DNA from: Hyphomicrobium sp.
GTDB taxonomy: Bacteria > Pseudomonadota > Alphaproteobacteria > Rhizobiales > Hyphomicrobiaceae
DNA: 13,324 bases
Reading direction: 5' to 3'
Assembly: GCA_030609245.1 (NCBI GenBank)
Contig: JAUWCP010000046.1
Location: forward strand, 1-13,324
The notes under the pieces were generated by a model. It did no database searches. It worked only from the letters and a program-made list of their open reading frames with translations, and was not told the origin of the DNA. The position numbers were made by a program, and so were the translations under genes. Shown here in pieces: positions 7,676 to 13,118 of this stretch (the stretch's first letter is position 1; every line of letters begins with the position of its first letter).

Positions 7676-7841
7676 GGTGGTCGCCAAAAGGAGTGGGGGG
7701 CTCTATCGCCAGGTGGGTGGATCGAACTGGTGTCGGTTTGAGCGCTAAGAGGTTGCCGGGCGCATCTGCAACCCAATCTGGGCGCCTCCCAGACGGAAAA
7801 ACTGATTTCTCTCACCGCTGATAATCAATGCGCTGAAAAAT

Positions 7842-7855
7842 ATCCGATATCGGAT
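7842..7855. promoter_or_regulatory. 14-bp perfect palindrome ATCCGATATCGGAT
   Basis: This perfect dyad stands in the intergenic region between the divergent bio operon and GntR gene. Its size and symmetry fit a dimeric regulator's operator. No known consensus matches, and which gene it serves is unknown. Confidence 0.35.
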
Positions 7856-8124
7856 GAAGAGAGACGCTACTCTGATAACCTATATGAAAAGAAAGAAAAT
7901 AGTGACCTTTACCAAACCATTCCGTATACGAACATGATTCAGAAATCACCCTCGTCGCGCTGTTTCTGGCGCCTGTGTCCGTGCGAACATCCGTCTTGAC
8001 ACGGACGGCTCGCGTGCAAGATGGTTCACAGCGAAACTAAGTTCCTGCGGTCTTCATTGGATTGAGCCGGCCAAGCACACGCTCGTGCCTGCATGTCACA
8101 GTTTGCAGTTGGTGAGATAAAATA

Positions 8125-8211
8125 ATGGTGGATAAAGGCGCCCGGTACGAAGCATTCGGTGTTACCATCTCCTTCAATGTTCTTGCAATCTTCTTCACTA
8201 TATCAAGTTAG
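8125..8211 (+). CDS. Possible 28-residue hydrophobic small protein or leader peptide
   Basis: ATG at 8125 is preceded after 8 nt by GGTGAG and opens a 28-codon frame. The peptide has a charged N-terminus (MVDKGARYEAFG) followed by a hydrophobic stretch, VTISFNVLAIFFTISS, long enough for most of a membrane segment. The TAG stop falls at 8209-8211, inside an inverted repeat (8180-8220) just before the putative GntR promoter. I recognise no homologue. It could be a leader peptide, a small membrane protein, or a chance ORF in AT-rich DNA. Confidence 0.2.
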   Translation: MVDKGARYEAFGVTISFNVLAIFFTISS

Positions 8212-8220
8212 TTGCAAGAA
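8180..8220. repeat. 9-bp inverted repeat upstream of the GntR gene
   Basis: TTCTTGCAA (8180-8188) and TTGCAAGAA (8212-8220) are perfect inverted copies separated by 23 nt. They lie immediately before a TATAAT box. They could be two half-sites for a regulator, or a stem at the end of the small ORF. Confidence 0.35.
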
Positions 8221-8225
8221 TGTCT

Positions 8226-8231
8226 TATAAT
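8226..8231 (+). promoter_or_regulatory. Candidate -10 box of the GntR gene
   Basis: TATAAT matches the sigma-70 -10 consensus perfectly and is 116 bp before the GntR start. No good -35 lies at 17 bp, and the alternative TTGCAA at 8212 would pair better with TATACA at 8236. Either choice places the 8238-8253 palindrome at or near the transcription start. The promoter position is inferred. Confidence 0.35.
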
Positions 8232-8237
8232 ATCATA

Positions 8238-8253
8238 TACACTATATAGTGTA
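8238..8253. promoter_or_regulatory. 16-bp palindrome TACACTATATAGTGTA, probable operator
   Basis: This perfect 16-bp dyad begins about 7 bp after the TATAAT box, where an autorepressor would block initiation. HutC/GntR-family operators are commonly AT-rich palindromes of this size. The adjoining GntR gene is the obvious candidate to bind it, but this is inference from position only. Confidence 0.45.
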
Positions 8254-8259
8254 GGTCCT

Positions 8260-8269
8260 ATGTATACAT
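8260..8269. promoter_or_regulatory. Second small dyad ATGTATACAT
   Basis: This perfect 10-bp palindrome is 6 bp after the 16-bp one. A related TCTATACAT occurs at 8276-8284. The cluster could be a multi-site operator of the GntR regulator. Confidence 0.3.
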
Positions 8270-8346
8270 GTGGAGTCTATACATTTTTCGTAAACTGAAG
8301 AATTTGTGTTTAGGCAGCAAGTGCCTCAACGCTTGAGGGCCCCAAA

Positions 8347-9069
8347 ATGACAACGGTAGGACGTTTTTCAACTCGCCCCCTCTACTTGCAAGTAAAGGAC
8401 ATGCTGGTTCAGAGAATTGTCGGCGCGACATGGAAGCCAGGCGCTGCAATTCCAAACGAGATTGAGCTTTCGCGCGAGCTCGGCATCAGTGTCGGGACTG
8501 TGCGCAAAGCCCTCGACGAGATGGAGGGCGAGCGGCTTATTTCGCGGCGGCAGGGCCGTGGGACCTTCGTCATCGACCAAACCTCCGGCGAATGCGCCAT
8601 TCGCTTCAGCAATATCCGTAACGCGGAAGGGGTGCGCATCAGCGGCGATATTCAGCGGTGTGAGCTTGTCTCGGCTCCGTCGAACGAGGATGAGGCCCGG
8701 ATGTTGCAGTTGCGTCCTGGCGAGCCCGTCTTCCGCATCAACCGCGTTCGCACCAACAAAGACACCCCCTTTATGGTCGAGGAGTCGACCATTCCGCAGT
8801 CGAGGTTCGCCGGGTTGACGCAGGAGGCGGCAATCTCCCCCAGCATTGTCGTGCTTGCCCACCACTATGGAGTCTTGCTCACGCGCGCCGAGGAGAAAGT
8901 TTCTGTGACAATGGCTTCGGCTGATGTCGCTGAAGATCTGAAGGTCGCGGAGGGTACGCCTCTGATGAAGCTAGATTGCGTCGTTTTCGACATCGATGGG
9001 CGCCCGATCGAGTGGCGCGTCGGGCGATGCTATCTCCGCGACAACTACTACCTGGCTGAAGTCAACTAA
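8347..9069 (+). CDS. GntR-family regulator, HutC subfamily (UTRA effector domain)
   Basis: The 240-residue protein has a GntR winged helix-turn-helix at about 11-75 (PLYLQVKDMLVQRIVGATWK, PNEIELSRELGISVGTVRKALDEME, LISRRQGRGTFV). A UTRA ligand-binding domain follows at about 95-236, ending PLMKLDCVVFDIDGRPIEWRVGRCYLRDNYY. Proteins of this subfamily are usually repressors released by a small metabolite. ATG at 8347 has GAGGG 7 nt upstream. The gene diverges from the bio operon across 875 bp and has several dyads in its own upstream region, so autoregulation is likely. Control of the bio operon is possible but unproven. BioR, the known alphaproteobacterial biotin repressor, is also in the GntR superfamily, but no BioR box is visible and I would not name this gene bioR. 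Confidence 0.9.
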   Translation: MTTVGRFSTRPLYLQVKDMLVQRIVGATWKPGAAIPNEIELSRELGISVGTVRKALDEMEGERLISRRQGRGTFVIDQTSGECAIRFSNIRNAEGVRISGDIQRCELVSAPSNEDEARMLQLRPGEPVFRINRVRTNKDTPFMVEESTIPQSRFAGLTQEAAISPSIVVLAHHYGVLLTRAEEKVSVTMASADVAEDLKVAEGTPLMKLDCVVFDIDGRPIEWRVGRCYLRDNYYLAEVN

Positions 9070-9165
9070 GCTCACAACTTCAATTCGCGCGCCACAATAT
9101 CGGCCAAGCCAGCATCTGCTGCTGTCGCTACACTGCTGGCGTTGAGCGTGACAGAAGTGTTCGTT

Positions 9166-9332
9166 AGAGCCTGATCGTTTCACTTGGAAACGCTTGGGTC
9201 GCGTTCAAGTGAAACGTGAATCACACCTCTACACTTTTGATTTAGGGTCTAGACCCTAGAGTAAGATTCACTTGTCTGTTGGAGACCTCCCGGGCGAAGG
9301 CCAAGTGGTTCCATCAAGAACGATCTTGCTCT
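9166..9332 (-). repeat. Dispersed bipartite element, copy 1 (inverted, with extra palindrome)
   Basis: Read on the minus strand this 167-bp copy starts AGAGCAAGATCGTTCTTGATGG and ends AACGATCAGGCTCT, as copies 2 and 3 do. It is flanked by TA on both sides (9165-9166 and 9332-9333). The ends form imperfect terminal inverted repeats, AGAGCAAGATCGTT against AGAGCCTGATCGTT. It differs from the others by a 14-bp insertion containing a palindrome (9243-9258) and by a diverged first-module loop. It begins 4 bp beyond the DUF1178 stop, so it probably forms the 3' end of that transcript. Confidence 0.85.
9243..9258. repeat. Palindrome TAGGGTCTAGACCCTA inside element copy 1
   Basis: This perfect 16-bp dyad sits where copies 2 and 3 have only TA between their two modules, as if GGGTCTAGACCC had been inserted with duplication of TA. 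Its core GTCTAGAC also resembles operators of HutC-subfamily regulators of the NagR/DasR type, and a HutC-type gene ends 173 bp upstream. A regulatory role is only a possibility. Confidence 0.5.
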
Positions 9333-9335
9333 AGC

Positions 9336-9764
9336 TCAGTTCGCGTCTTCGGGAAGCGACGGCAGTGCCAGGATGTCGATACCTTCGTCCACGAGCGCGC
9401 GTGCGTCCTCGCTAGATGCCTGACCGTAAATCCCGCGAGCTTTAGCCTCTTGGTAGTGGATCTTGCGCGCCTCATCCGCAAAGCGCGTGCCCACGTTCTC
9501 TGCATTCTTGACCAGCGACCGGTGAATGTTTCGTACGAGCTGCCTAAGTTCCTTCGGCGTCGCTGCGGGAGGAGGGCAGGGTTCGTCTTGCCGATTGCCG
9601 CACGCGGCCACGTTCGGCGCCATTATGGCCTTGTCGACGTCATGACTTCCGCAGCGGGGGCAGGCGACCTGCTCCCCCTGCACCTGGGCGTCACAAGCCG
9701 TGCTCGACTGGAACCAAGCCTCGAACTCGTTAGAGCAGGCACACCTCAGGCGATACTTGATCAC
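9336..9764 (-). CDS. DUF1178 family protein
   Basis: The 142-residue protein matches the DUF1178 family found throughout Alphaproteobacteria: MIKYRLRCACSNEFEAWFQSS, then VACPRCGSHDVDKAIMAPNV, then a charged helical C-terminal half (RFADEARKIHYQEAKARGIYGQAS). Cys8, Cys10, Cys35 and Cys38 look like a small zinc-ribbon site. The biochemical function is not known. The start is GTG at 9764, overlapping the stop of the upstream amidase gene (GTGA), so the two are very likely translated together. The stop is 3 bp from a dispersed repeat, which probably ends the transcript. Confidence 0.88.
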   Translation of the reverse strand: MIKYRLRCACSNEFEAWFQSSTACDAQVQGEQVACPRCGSHDVDKAIMAPNVAACGNRQDEPCPPPAATPKELRQLVRNIHRSLVKNAENVGTRFADEARKIHYQEAKARGIYGQASSEDARALVDEGIDILALPSLPEDAN

Positions 9765-10636
9765 GATTGCACCTCAGTTGGAGATGCGTTCGCGGCACTA
9801 ACGACCTCAAACGGGCGATCATGCTGAAGAGAGGGAACGCGGCTGCGCACGTCCTCCAAGAGTTGCAAGTCAATATCAGCAGTGACAACTGCCGGGTGAA
9901 CCTCGCCTTCGCCCAGAATTTCACCCCATGGCGATACGATGAGGCTATGTCCAAAAGTTTCGCGGCCGTGCTCGTGACTGCCACCCTGCGCTGCGGCGAA
10001 GATGTAGGCCTGAGCCTCGATCGCCCGCGCACGCAATAGCGTGTGCCAATGCGCTGTTCCTGTGGGCACGGTAAAGGCCGACGGGATGGCTAGGAACTTG
10101 GCGCCTGCCTTGGCAAGCGCGCGATAAAGATGCGGGAAGCGGAGATCGTAGCAGATGGTGAGCCCAATTTGCCCCCATGGCAGATCCGCGATGACGGCCT
10201 GCCGACCGGGCTCGTAGTTGGCGCTTTCAAGGTAACTTTCACCGCCACCGAGATCGATGTCAAACATATGGATCTTATCGTAGCGAGCCGTGATTTGCCC
10301 CTCCGATGAGATCAGCAGCGATCTATTCGCGATCTTCCCGTTGTCGAGCAGGATGGGCATCGACCCGATGTGCAGCCACACGTTCAGCCCGCGCGCAAGA
10401 TCGCAAAAGTGCTCAAGTGCCGGATGCTCTTTTTCGGGACGCGCAGCGGCCAGAAGCTGTGCGCGATCGATTTCCATGAACGTCGTCATTTCTGGCGTTT
10501 GAATGTAGTCTGCGCCGCGCTGGGCCGCTCTGCGGATGAGGTCCGAGGCGGCGGCGACATTTCGCGCAACGTCGCGGCCCGAGCACATCTGCACCAGACC
10601 AACACGAAATGAGCGCGGTGCGTGCGGACTTGTCAT
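9761..10636 (-). CDS. Carbon-nitrogen hydrolase, Nit-type (deaminated glutathione amidase/omega-amidase-like)
   Basis: The 291-residue cytosolic protein has the complete Glu-Lys-Cys triad of the nitrilase superfamily: Glu49 in QTPEMTTF, Lys121 in ARYDKIHMFDID, and Cys162 in GLTICYDLRFPHLYR. The segments PSAFTVPTGTAHWHTLLRARAIEAQAY and GHSLIVSPWGEILGE are typical of the Nit1/Nit2 branch, whose members hydrolyse amides such as deaminated glutathione or alpha-ketoglutaramate. Which of these is the substrate cannot be told. A neighbouring glutaredoxin gene makes a glutathione-related repair role attractive, but this is inference. ATG at 10636 has GAGG about 10 nt upstream. The gene lies 34 bp after grxC and overlaps the DUF1178 gene by 4 nt. 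Confidence 0.9.
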   Translation of the reverse strand: MTSPHAPRSFRVGLVQMCSGRDVARNVAAASDLIRRAAQRGADYIQTPEMTTFMEIDRAQLLAAARPEKEHPALEHFCDLARGLNVWLHIGSMPILLDNGKIANRSLLISSEGQITARYDKIHMFDIDLGGGESYLESANYEPGRQAVIADLPWGQIGLTICYDLRFPHLYRALAKAGAKFLAIPSAFTVPTGTAHWHTLLRARAIEAQAYIFAAAQGGSHEHGRETFGHSLIVSPWGEILGEGEVHPAVVTADIDLQLLEDVRSRVPSLQHDRPFEVVSAANASPTEVQS

Positions 10637-10670
10637 GGGCAGCTACCTCTTCGCGAATTGGATTTGCCAG

Positions 10671-10928
10671 TTAGACGGTGAGAAGTGAATCAAGCTTGCC
10701 TTCACGGTCGAGCGTATAGAGATCGCCGCACCCGCCGATATGCAGCTCGTCGATCCAAATTTGCGGCACGGTAAGACGACCGCCGGCCTTTTCGCACATC
10801 GCGGCACGCAACTCCTTGCAGCCGCTGACGTCGACCTCATCAAATACTCTACCTTTCTTACGCAACAGCTCCTTGGCCATGTGGCAGTAAGGGCAAAGCC
10901 TTGTGGTGTAGACGGTGATTTTCGCCAT
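10671..10928 (-). CDS. grxC: Glutaredoxin 3
   Basis: This 85-residue dithiol glutaredoxin reduces protein or glutathione disulfides using glutathione. The active site is CPYC (Cys12-Cys15) in TTRLCPYCHMAKELL. The cis-proline is in TVPQIWI (53-59), and the glutathione-binding GGCGDL is at 65-70, where most relatives have GGxDDL. The length is normal. The ATG at 10928 is fixed by the family N-terminus MAKITVYTT, although no good Shine-Dalgarno precedes it. The gene follows comF by 106 bp and precedes the Nit-type amidase by 34 bp on the same strand, a grouping conserved in many Rhizobiales. Confidence 0.94.
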   Translation of the reverse strand: MAKITVYTTRLCPYCHMAKELLRKKGRVFDEVDVSGCKELRAAMCEKAGGRLTVPQIWIDELHIGGCGDLYTLDREGKLDSLLTV

Positions 10929-11034
10929 AGGTTTGCATTCAATTCGTTAACGGGCTGCCGAGTCACCCGTTTCCAGTCTAATCGGTAGATGAATCGACGC
11001 AAAGATGATCAACGCCACAACGTGACTGAAAACC

Positions 11035-11814
11035 TTAAGGTGTGACATGGGTGCTATCAGTGACCACCGCTAGCGCCAAGGCATCCACACGTGAGGCGCC
11101 GGCACGTTTTAAGGCGCGCGCGCAGGCGCCAATAGTGGCCCCGGTGGTGATCACGTCGTCGACGAGCACCACCTTCGCACCTGCGATGTGCGCTAGTCTC
11201 TCGGGCGGCACCGCAAATGCTCCTGCAACGTTCTGGCCGCGCTGGGTGCGTGTGAGACCCACCTGTGGTCTTGTTTTGCGGGTGCGAACAAGCGCCAGGG
11301 GCGCAAACTCAATGCACGCAAGCCGCGCGACCTCCTGCCCCAAGATCGCGGACTGATTGAAGCGACGGCGAAAAAGGCGGCCGCGGGGCAGCGGTACGGG
11401 CACAACGACGTCTGCGTCGGACATGAGATCGGCCCCGGCTTCGACCAGCCAGCGTCCCAGCAGGCGCCTCGCGTCATGACGGTCGCGAAACTTGAGATCG
11501 TGCACGAGCTCGCGCATGACACCTTCGAACCGGGCAACCGCGCGTGCGCGATCGTAGTCAGGCGGATCGGCTGCTGCCGCGGCGGAGATCATCGTGCCAC
11601 CCGTATCAAACGGCATCGGCAGGCCAAGCCGGTCGCACAAAGGCGGACGAATGAAGTCGATTCTACCCCAGCAGTGCGGACAGAGCGCATCGTGCGAGGC
11701 AAGCGGCGTGTGGCATGCCAGACAGAGTGGCGGCATGATGAGGTCCGCGAGCGCTGCGGCTGCGCGGCGCAGGGATTCTGCGCTCCTCACCGGATTTGCG
11801 CTTTCACGAAGCAT
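11035..11814 (-). CDS. comF: ComF family protein (double zinc ribbon and phosphoribosyltransferase)
   Basis: The 259-residue protein has an N-terminal cysteine motif (CLAC at 31-34, CPHC at 45-48, Cys60), then a type I phosphoribosyltransferase domain. That domain carries FRRRFNQSAILG (148-159) and the PRPP loop VVLVDDVITTGAT (215-227). In naturally competent bacteria ComF helps take up single-stranded DNA; in most Alphaproteobacteria its role is unproven. The frame is open to 11895, but the first part of that frame is encoded by a dispersed repeat (11861-12008). I therefore place the start at ATG 11814 (MLRESANPVRS), with AGGTGGG just upstream. It is the first gene of the comF-grxC-amidase-DUF1178 group. 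Confidence 0.9.
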   Translation of the reverse strand: MLRESANPVRSAESLRRAAAALADLIMPPLCLACHTPLASHDALCPHCWGRIDFIRPPLCDRLGLPMPFDTGGTMISAAAAADPPDYDRARAVARFEGVMRELVHDLKFRDRHDARRLLGRWLVEAGADLMSDADVVVPVPLPRGRLFRRRFNQSAILGQEVARLACIEFAPLALVRTRKTRPQVGLTRTQRGQNVAGAFAVPPERLAHIAGAKVVLVDDVITTGATIGACARALKRAGASRVDALALAVVTDSTHVTP

Positions 11815-11860
11815 GTCCCACCTGAAGCGTGCACACTGGTAGCGATTGCAATACCGCCCT

Positions 11861-12008
11861 AGAGCAAGATCGTTCTTGATGGAAACGCTCACCAACCCCA
11901 GAAGGCCCCGACAAGAACGTGAATCTTGCTCTAAATCAAAAGTGTAGAGACTGATTCACGTTTCACTTGGAACCACTTGAGCCGTTCCAAGTGAAATGAT
12001 CAGGCTCT
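11861..12008 (+). repeat. Dispersed bipartite element, copy 2
   Basis: This 148-bp copy has two modules. Module 1 (11861-11932) is a long hairpin: AGAGCAAGAT (11861-11870) pairs with ATCTTGCTCT (11923-11932), and TTCTTG (11873-11878) pairs with CAAGAA (11912-11917). Module 2 holds a perfect 12-bp stem, TTTCACTTGGAA (11961-11972) and TTCCAAGTGAAA (11985-11996), and ends GATCAGGCTCT. TA stands at both borders. The copy fills most of the gap between the divergent comF and methyltransferase genes. Confidence 0.88.
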
Positions 12009-12062
12009 ATGTTAACTTGTAGGCCGAGCCGCCGCGAGGCCCGACCCATTGGATAGTGACCC

Positions 12063-12962
12063 TTGCCGTCCGACCAGCTGACCCCGATTTTTGAACGCAG
12101 TCTGATTGTGCGTCGACGCAATCGCATCGCGTCAACAGCAGCAGAGCACGACTTTCTTCTTAGCCGTGTCGCCGACGATATTGCCGAGCGGCTCGCGTTC
12201 ATCCAGCGCACGTTCCCGCTTGCCGCCAATCTTGGCGCTTATCACGGTCTCCTCGCGCGGCGTATTCGCGGCATCGCCGGCATCGAGCGCATCATCAACG
12301 TCGAACGATCAGAATCGCTGCTTGCACGCTGCGAAGGCCCGCGCGTCGTTGCGGATGAGGAGGCGCTGCCGTTTGCTTCCGGCGCCCTTGACCTCGTGGT
12401 GTCGGGCCTTGCGCTGCATCTGGTAAATGATCTGCCAGGCGCCCTTGTGCAGATCCGTCGCGCCTTGAAGCCGGACGGACTGCTGCTTGCGGCCTTGCTC
12501 GGCGGGGAGACGCTAAAAGAGCTACGCGTGGCCTGGCTCGCCGCCGAGGCGGAGATCACAGGTGGTGTTTCTCCGCGCGTGGCCCCGTTCGCGGACGTGC
12601 GCGATATGGGCGTACTCTTGCAGCGCGCCGGCTTTGCGCTTCCCGTCGTTGATTCTGAAACGGTCACGGTGAGTTATGCTTCGCCACTGTCACTCATGCA
12701 CGAGCTCAAGGCCATGGGTGCAAGCAACGTACTCAGCCAGCGCCGGCGCACCCCTGTGACGCGGGGGCTGCTCATGCGCGTTGCCGAAATTTATGCGGAG
12801 CGCTTCTCGCAATCAGATGGACGCGTGGCCGCGACCTTCGAGATCCTCACGTTGACCGCCTGGGCGCCCGACGAAAGCCAGCCCAAGCCATTGCGGCCAG
12901 GCTCGGCAAAGACGCGCCTCGCTGATGCGCTGGGCGTTTCAGAGCGCAAGATTCGCGAGTAG
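12063..12962 (+). CDS. SAM-dependent methyltransferase-fold protein, NDUFAF5/BioC-like
   Basis: The 299-residue protein is a class I methyltransferase fold. The N-terminus IFERSLIVRRRNRIA, the segment LPFASGALDLVVSGLALHLVNDLPGAL (102-128), RRALKPDGLLLAALLGGETLKELR (132-155) and RRRTPVTRGLL (227-237) match the alphaproteobacterial family related to human NDUFAF5. NDUFAF5 modifies an arginine of a respiratory complex I subunit during assembly. Such proteins are often labelled BioC, but the window's BioZ already supplies the pimeloyl moiety, so I prefer the NDUFAF5-like call. Motif I reads ANLGAYHG, with Asn where most methyltransferases have Asp. The start is TTG at 12063, because an in-frame stop lies just upstream and the conserved helix begins at residue 9. 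The Shine-Dalgarno is weak. Confidence 0.85.
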   Translation: MPSDQLTPIFERSLIVRRRNRIASTAAEHDFLLSRVADDIAERLAFIQRTFPLAANLGAYHGLLARRIRGIAGIERIINVERSESLLARCEGPRVVADEEALPFASGALDLVVSGLALHLVNDLPGALVQIRRALKPDGLLLAALLGGETLKELRVAWLAAEAEITGGVSPRVAPFADVRDMGVLLQRAGFALPVVDSETVTVSYASPLSLMHELKAMGASNVLSQRRRTPVTRGLLMRVAEIYAERFSQSDGRVAATFEILTLTAWAPDESQPKPLRPGSAKTRLADALGVSERKIRE

Positions 12963-12970
12963 CGTCTACT

Positions 12971-13118
12971 AGAGCAAGATCGTTCTTGATGGAATCGCTT
13001 ACCAAGCCCAGAAGGTTCCCGACAAGAACGTGAATCTTGCTCTCAATCAAAAGTGTAGAGACTGATTCACGTTTCACTTGGACGCGATTAGCACTTCCAA
13101 GTGAAACGATCAGGCTCT
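12971..13118 (+). repeat. Dispersed bipartite element, copy 3
   Basis: This copy has the same 148-bp length and two-module structure as copy 2 and is nearly identical to it outside the loops, where the differences cluster (12995-13020 and 13081-13096). It is bordered by CTAG on both sides. It lies 8 bp after the methyltransferase stop, and its right end overlaps the stop codon of the convergent mutT gene, so it probably acts as a two-way 3' end structure. Confidence 0.88.

Larger units (their letters stand above)
7472..8346. other. Long intergenic region between bioB and the divergent GntR gene
   Basis: The 875 bp between divergent genes have two different halves. The bio-proximal half (7472-7800) is GC-rich and holds two strong hairpins, so it may be a structured leader or a small RNA. 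The GntR-proximal half (about 7800-8340) is markedly richer in AT than the surrounding genes and contains several perfect dyads, a TATAAT box and one 28-codon ORF. An 86-codon plus-strand ORF across 7488-7748 is a shadow crossing the hairpins and has no recognisable family. I find no tRNA. A BioR-type box (TTATMKATAA) is not visible. Confidence 0.6.

Noticed and set aside
7488..7748. 86-codon plus-strand ORF upstream of bioB
   Set aside because: It overlaps the bioB 5' end and runs through strong hairpins, with an unrecognised, composition-driven peptide.
7680..7800. A tRNA or tmRNA suggested by a TTCGATCC-like string on the minus strand
   Set aside because: The flanking bases cannot form a T-arm stem, and no acceptor or anticodon arm could be assembled.
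7472..8346. BioR operator (TTATMKATAA) for the bio operon
   Set aside because: I looked for TTAT[AC][GT]ATAA through the region and found only partial resemblances such as TTATAATATC.
8347..9069. Naming the GntR regulator bioR because it is next to the bio operon
   Set aside because: It has a UTRA domain typical of the HutC subfamily, there is no BioR box, and adjacency alone is not enough.
10643..11002. 119-codon frame overlapping grxC
   Set aside because: It is a different frame over the well-supported glutaredoxin gene and has no family resemblance.
11815..11895. N-terminal extension of comF up to 11895
   Set aside because: The extra residues (MVSVSIKNDLALGRYC...) are encoded partly by the dispersed repeat and are not ComF-like. 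ATG 11814 has a plausible Shine-Dalgarno.
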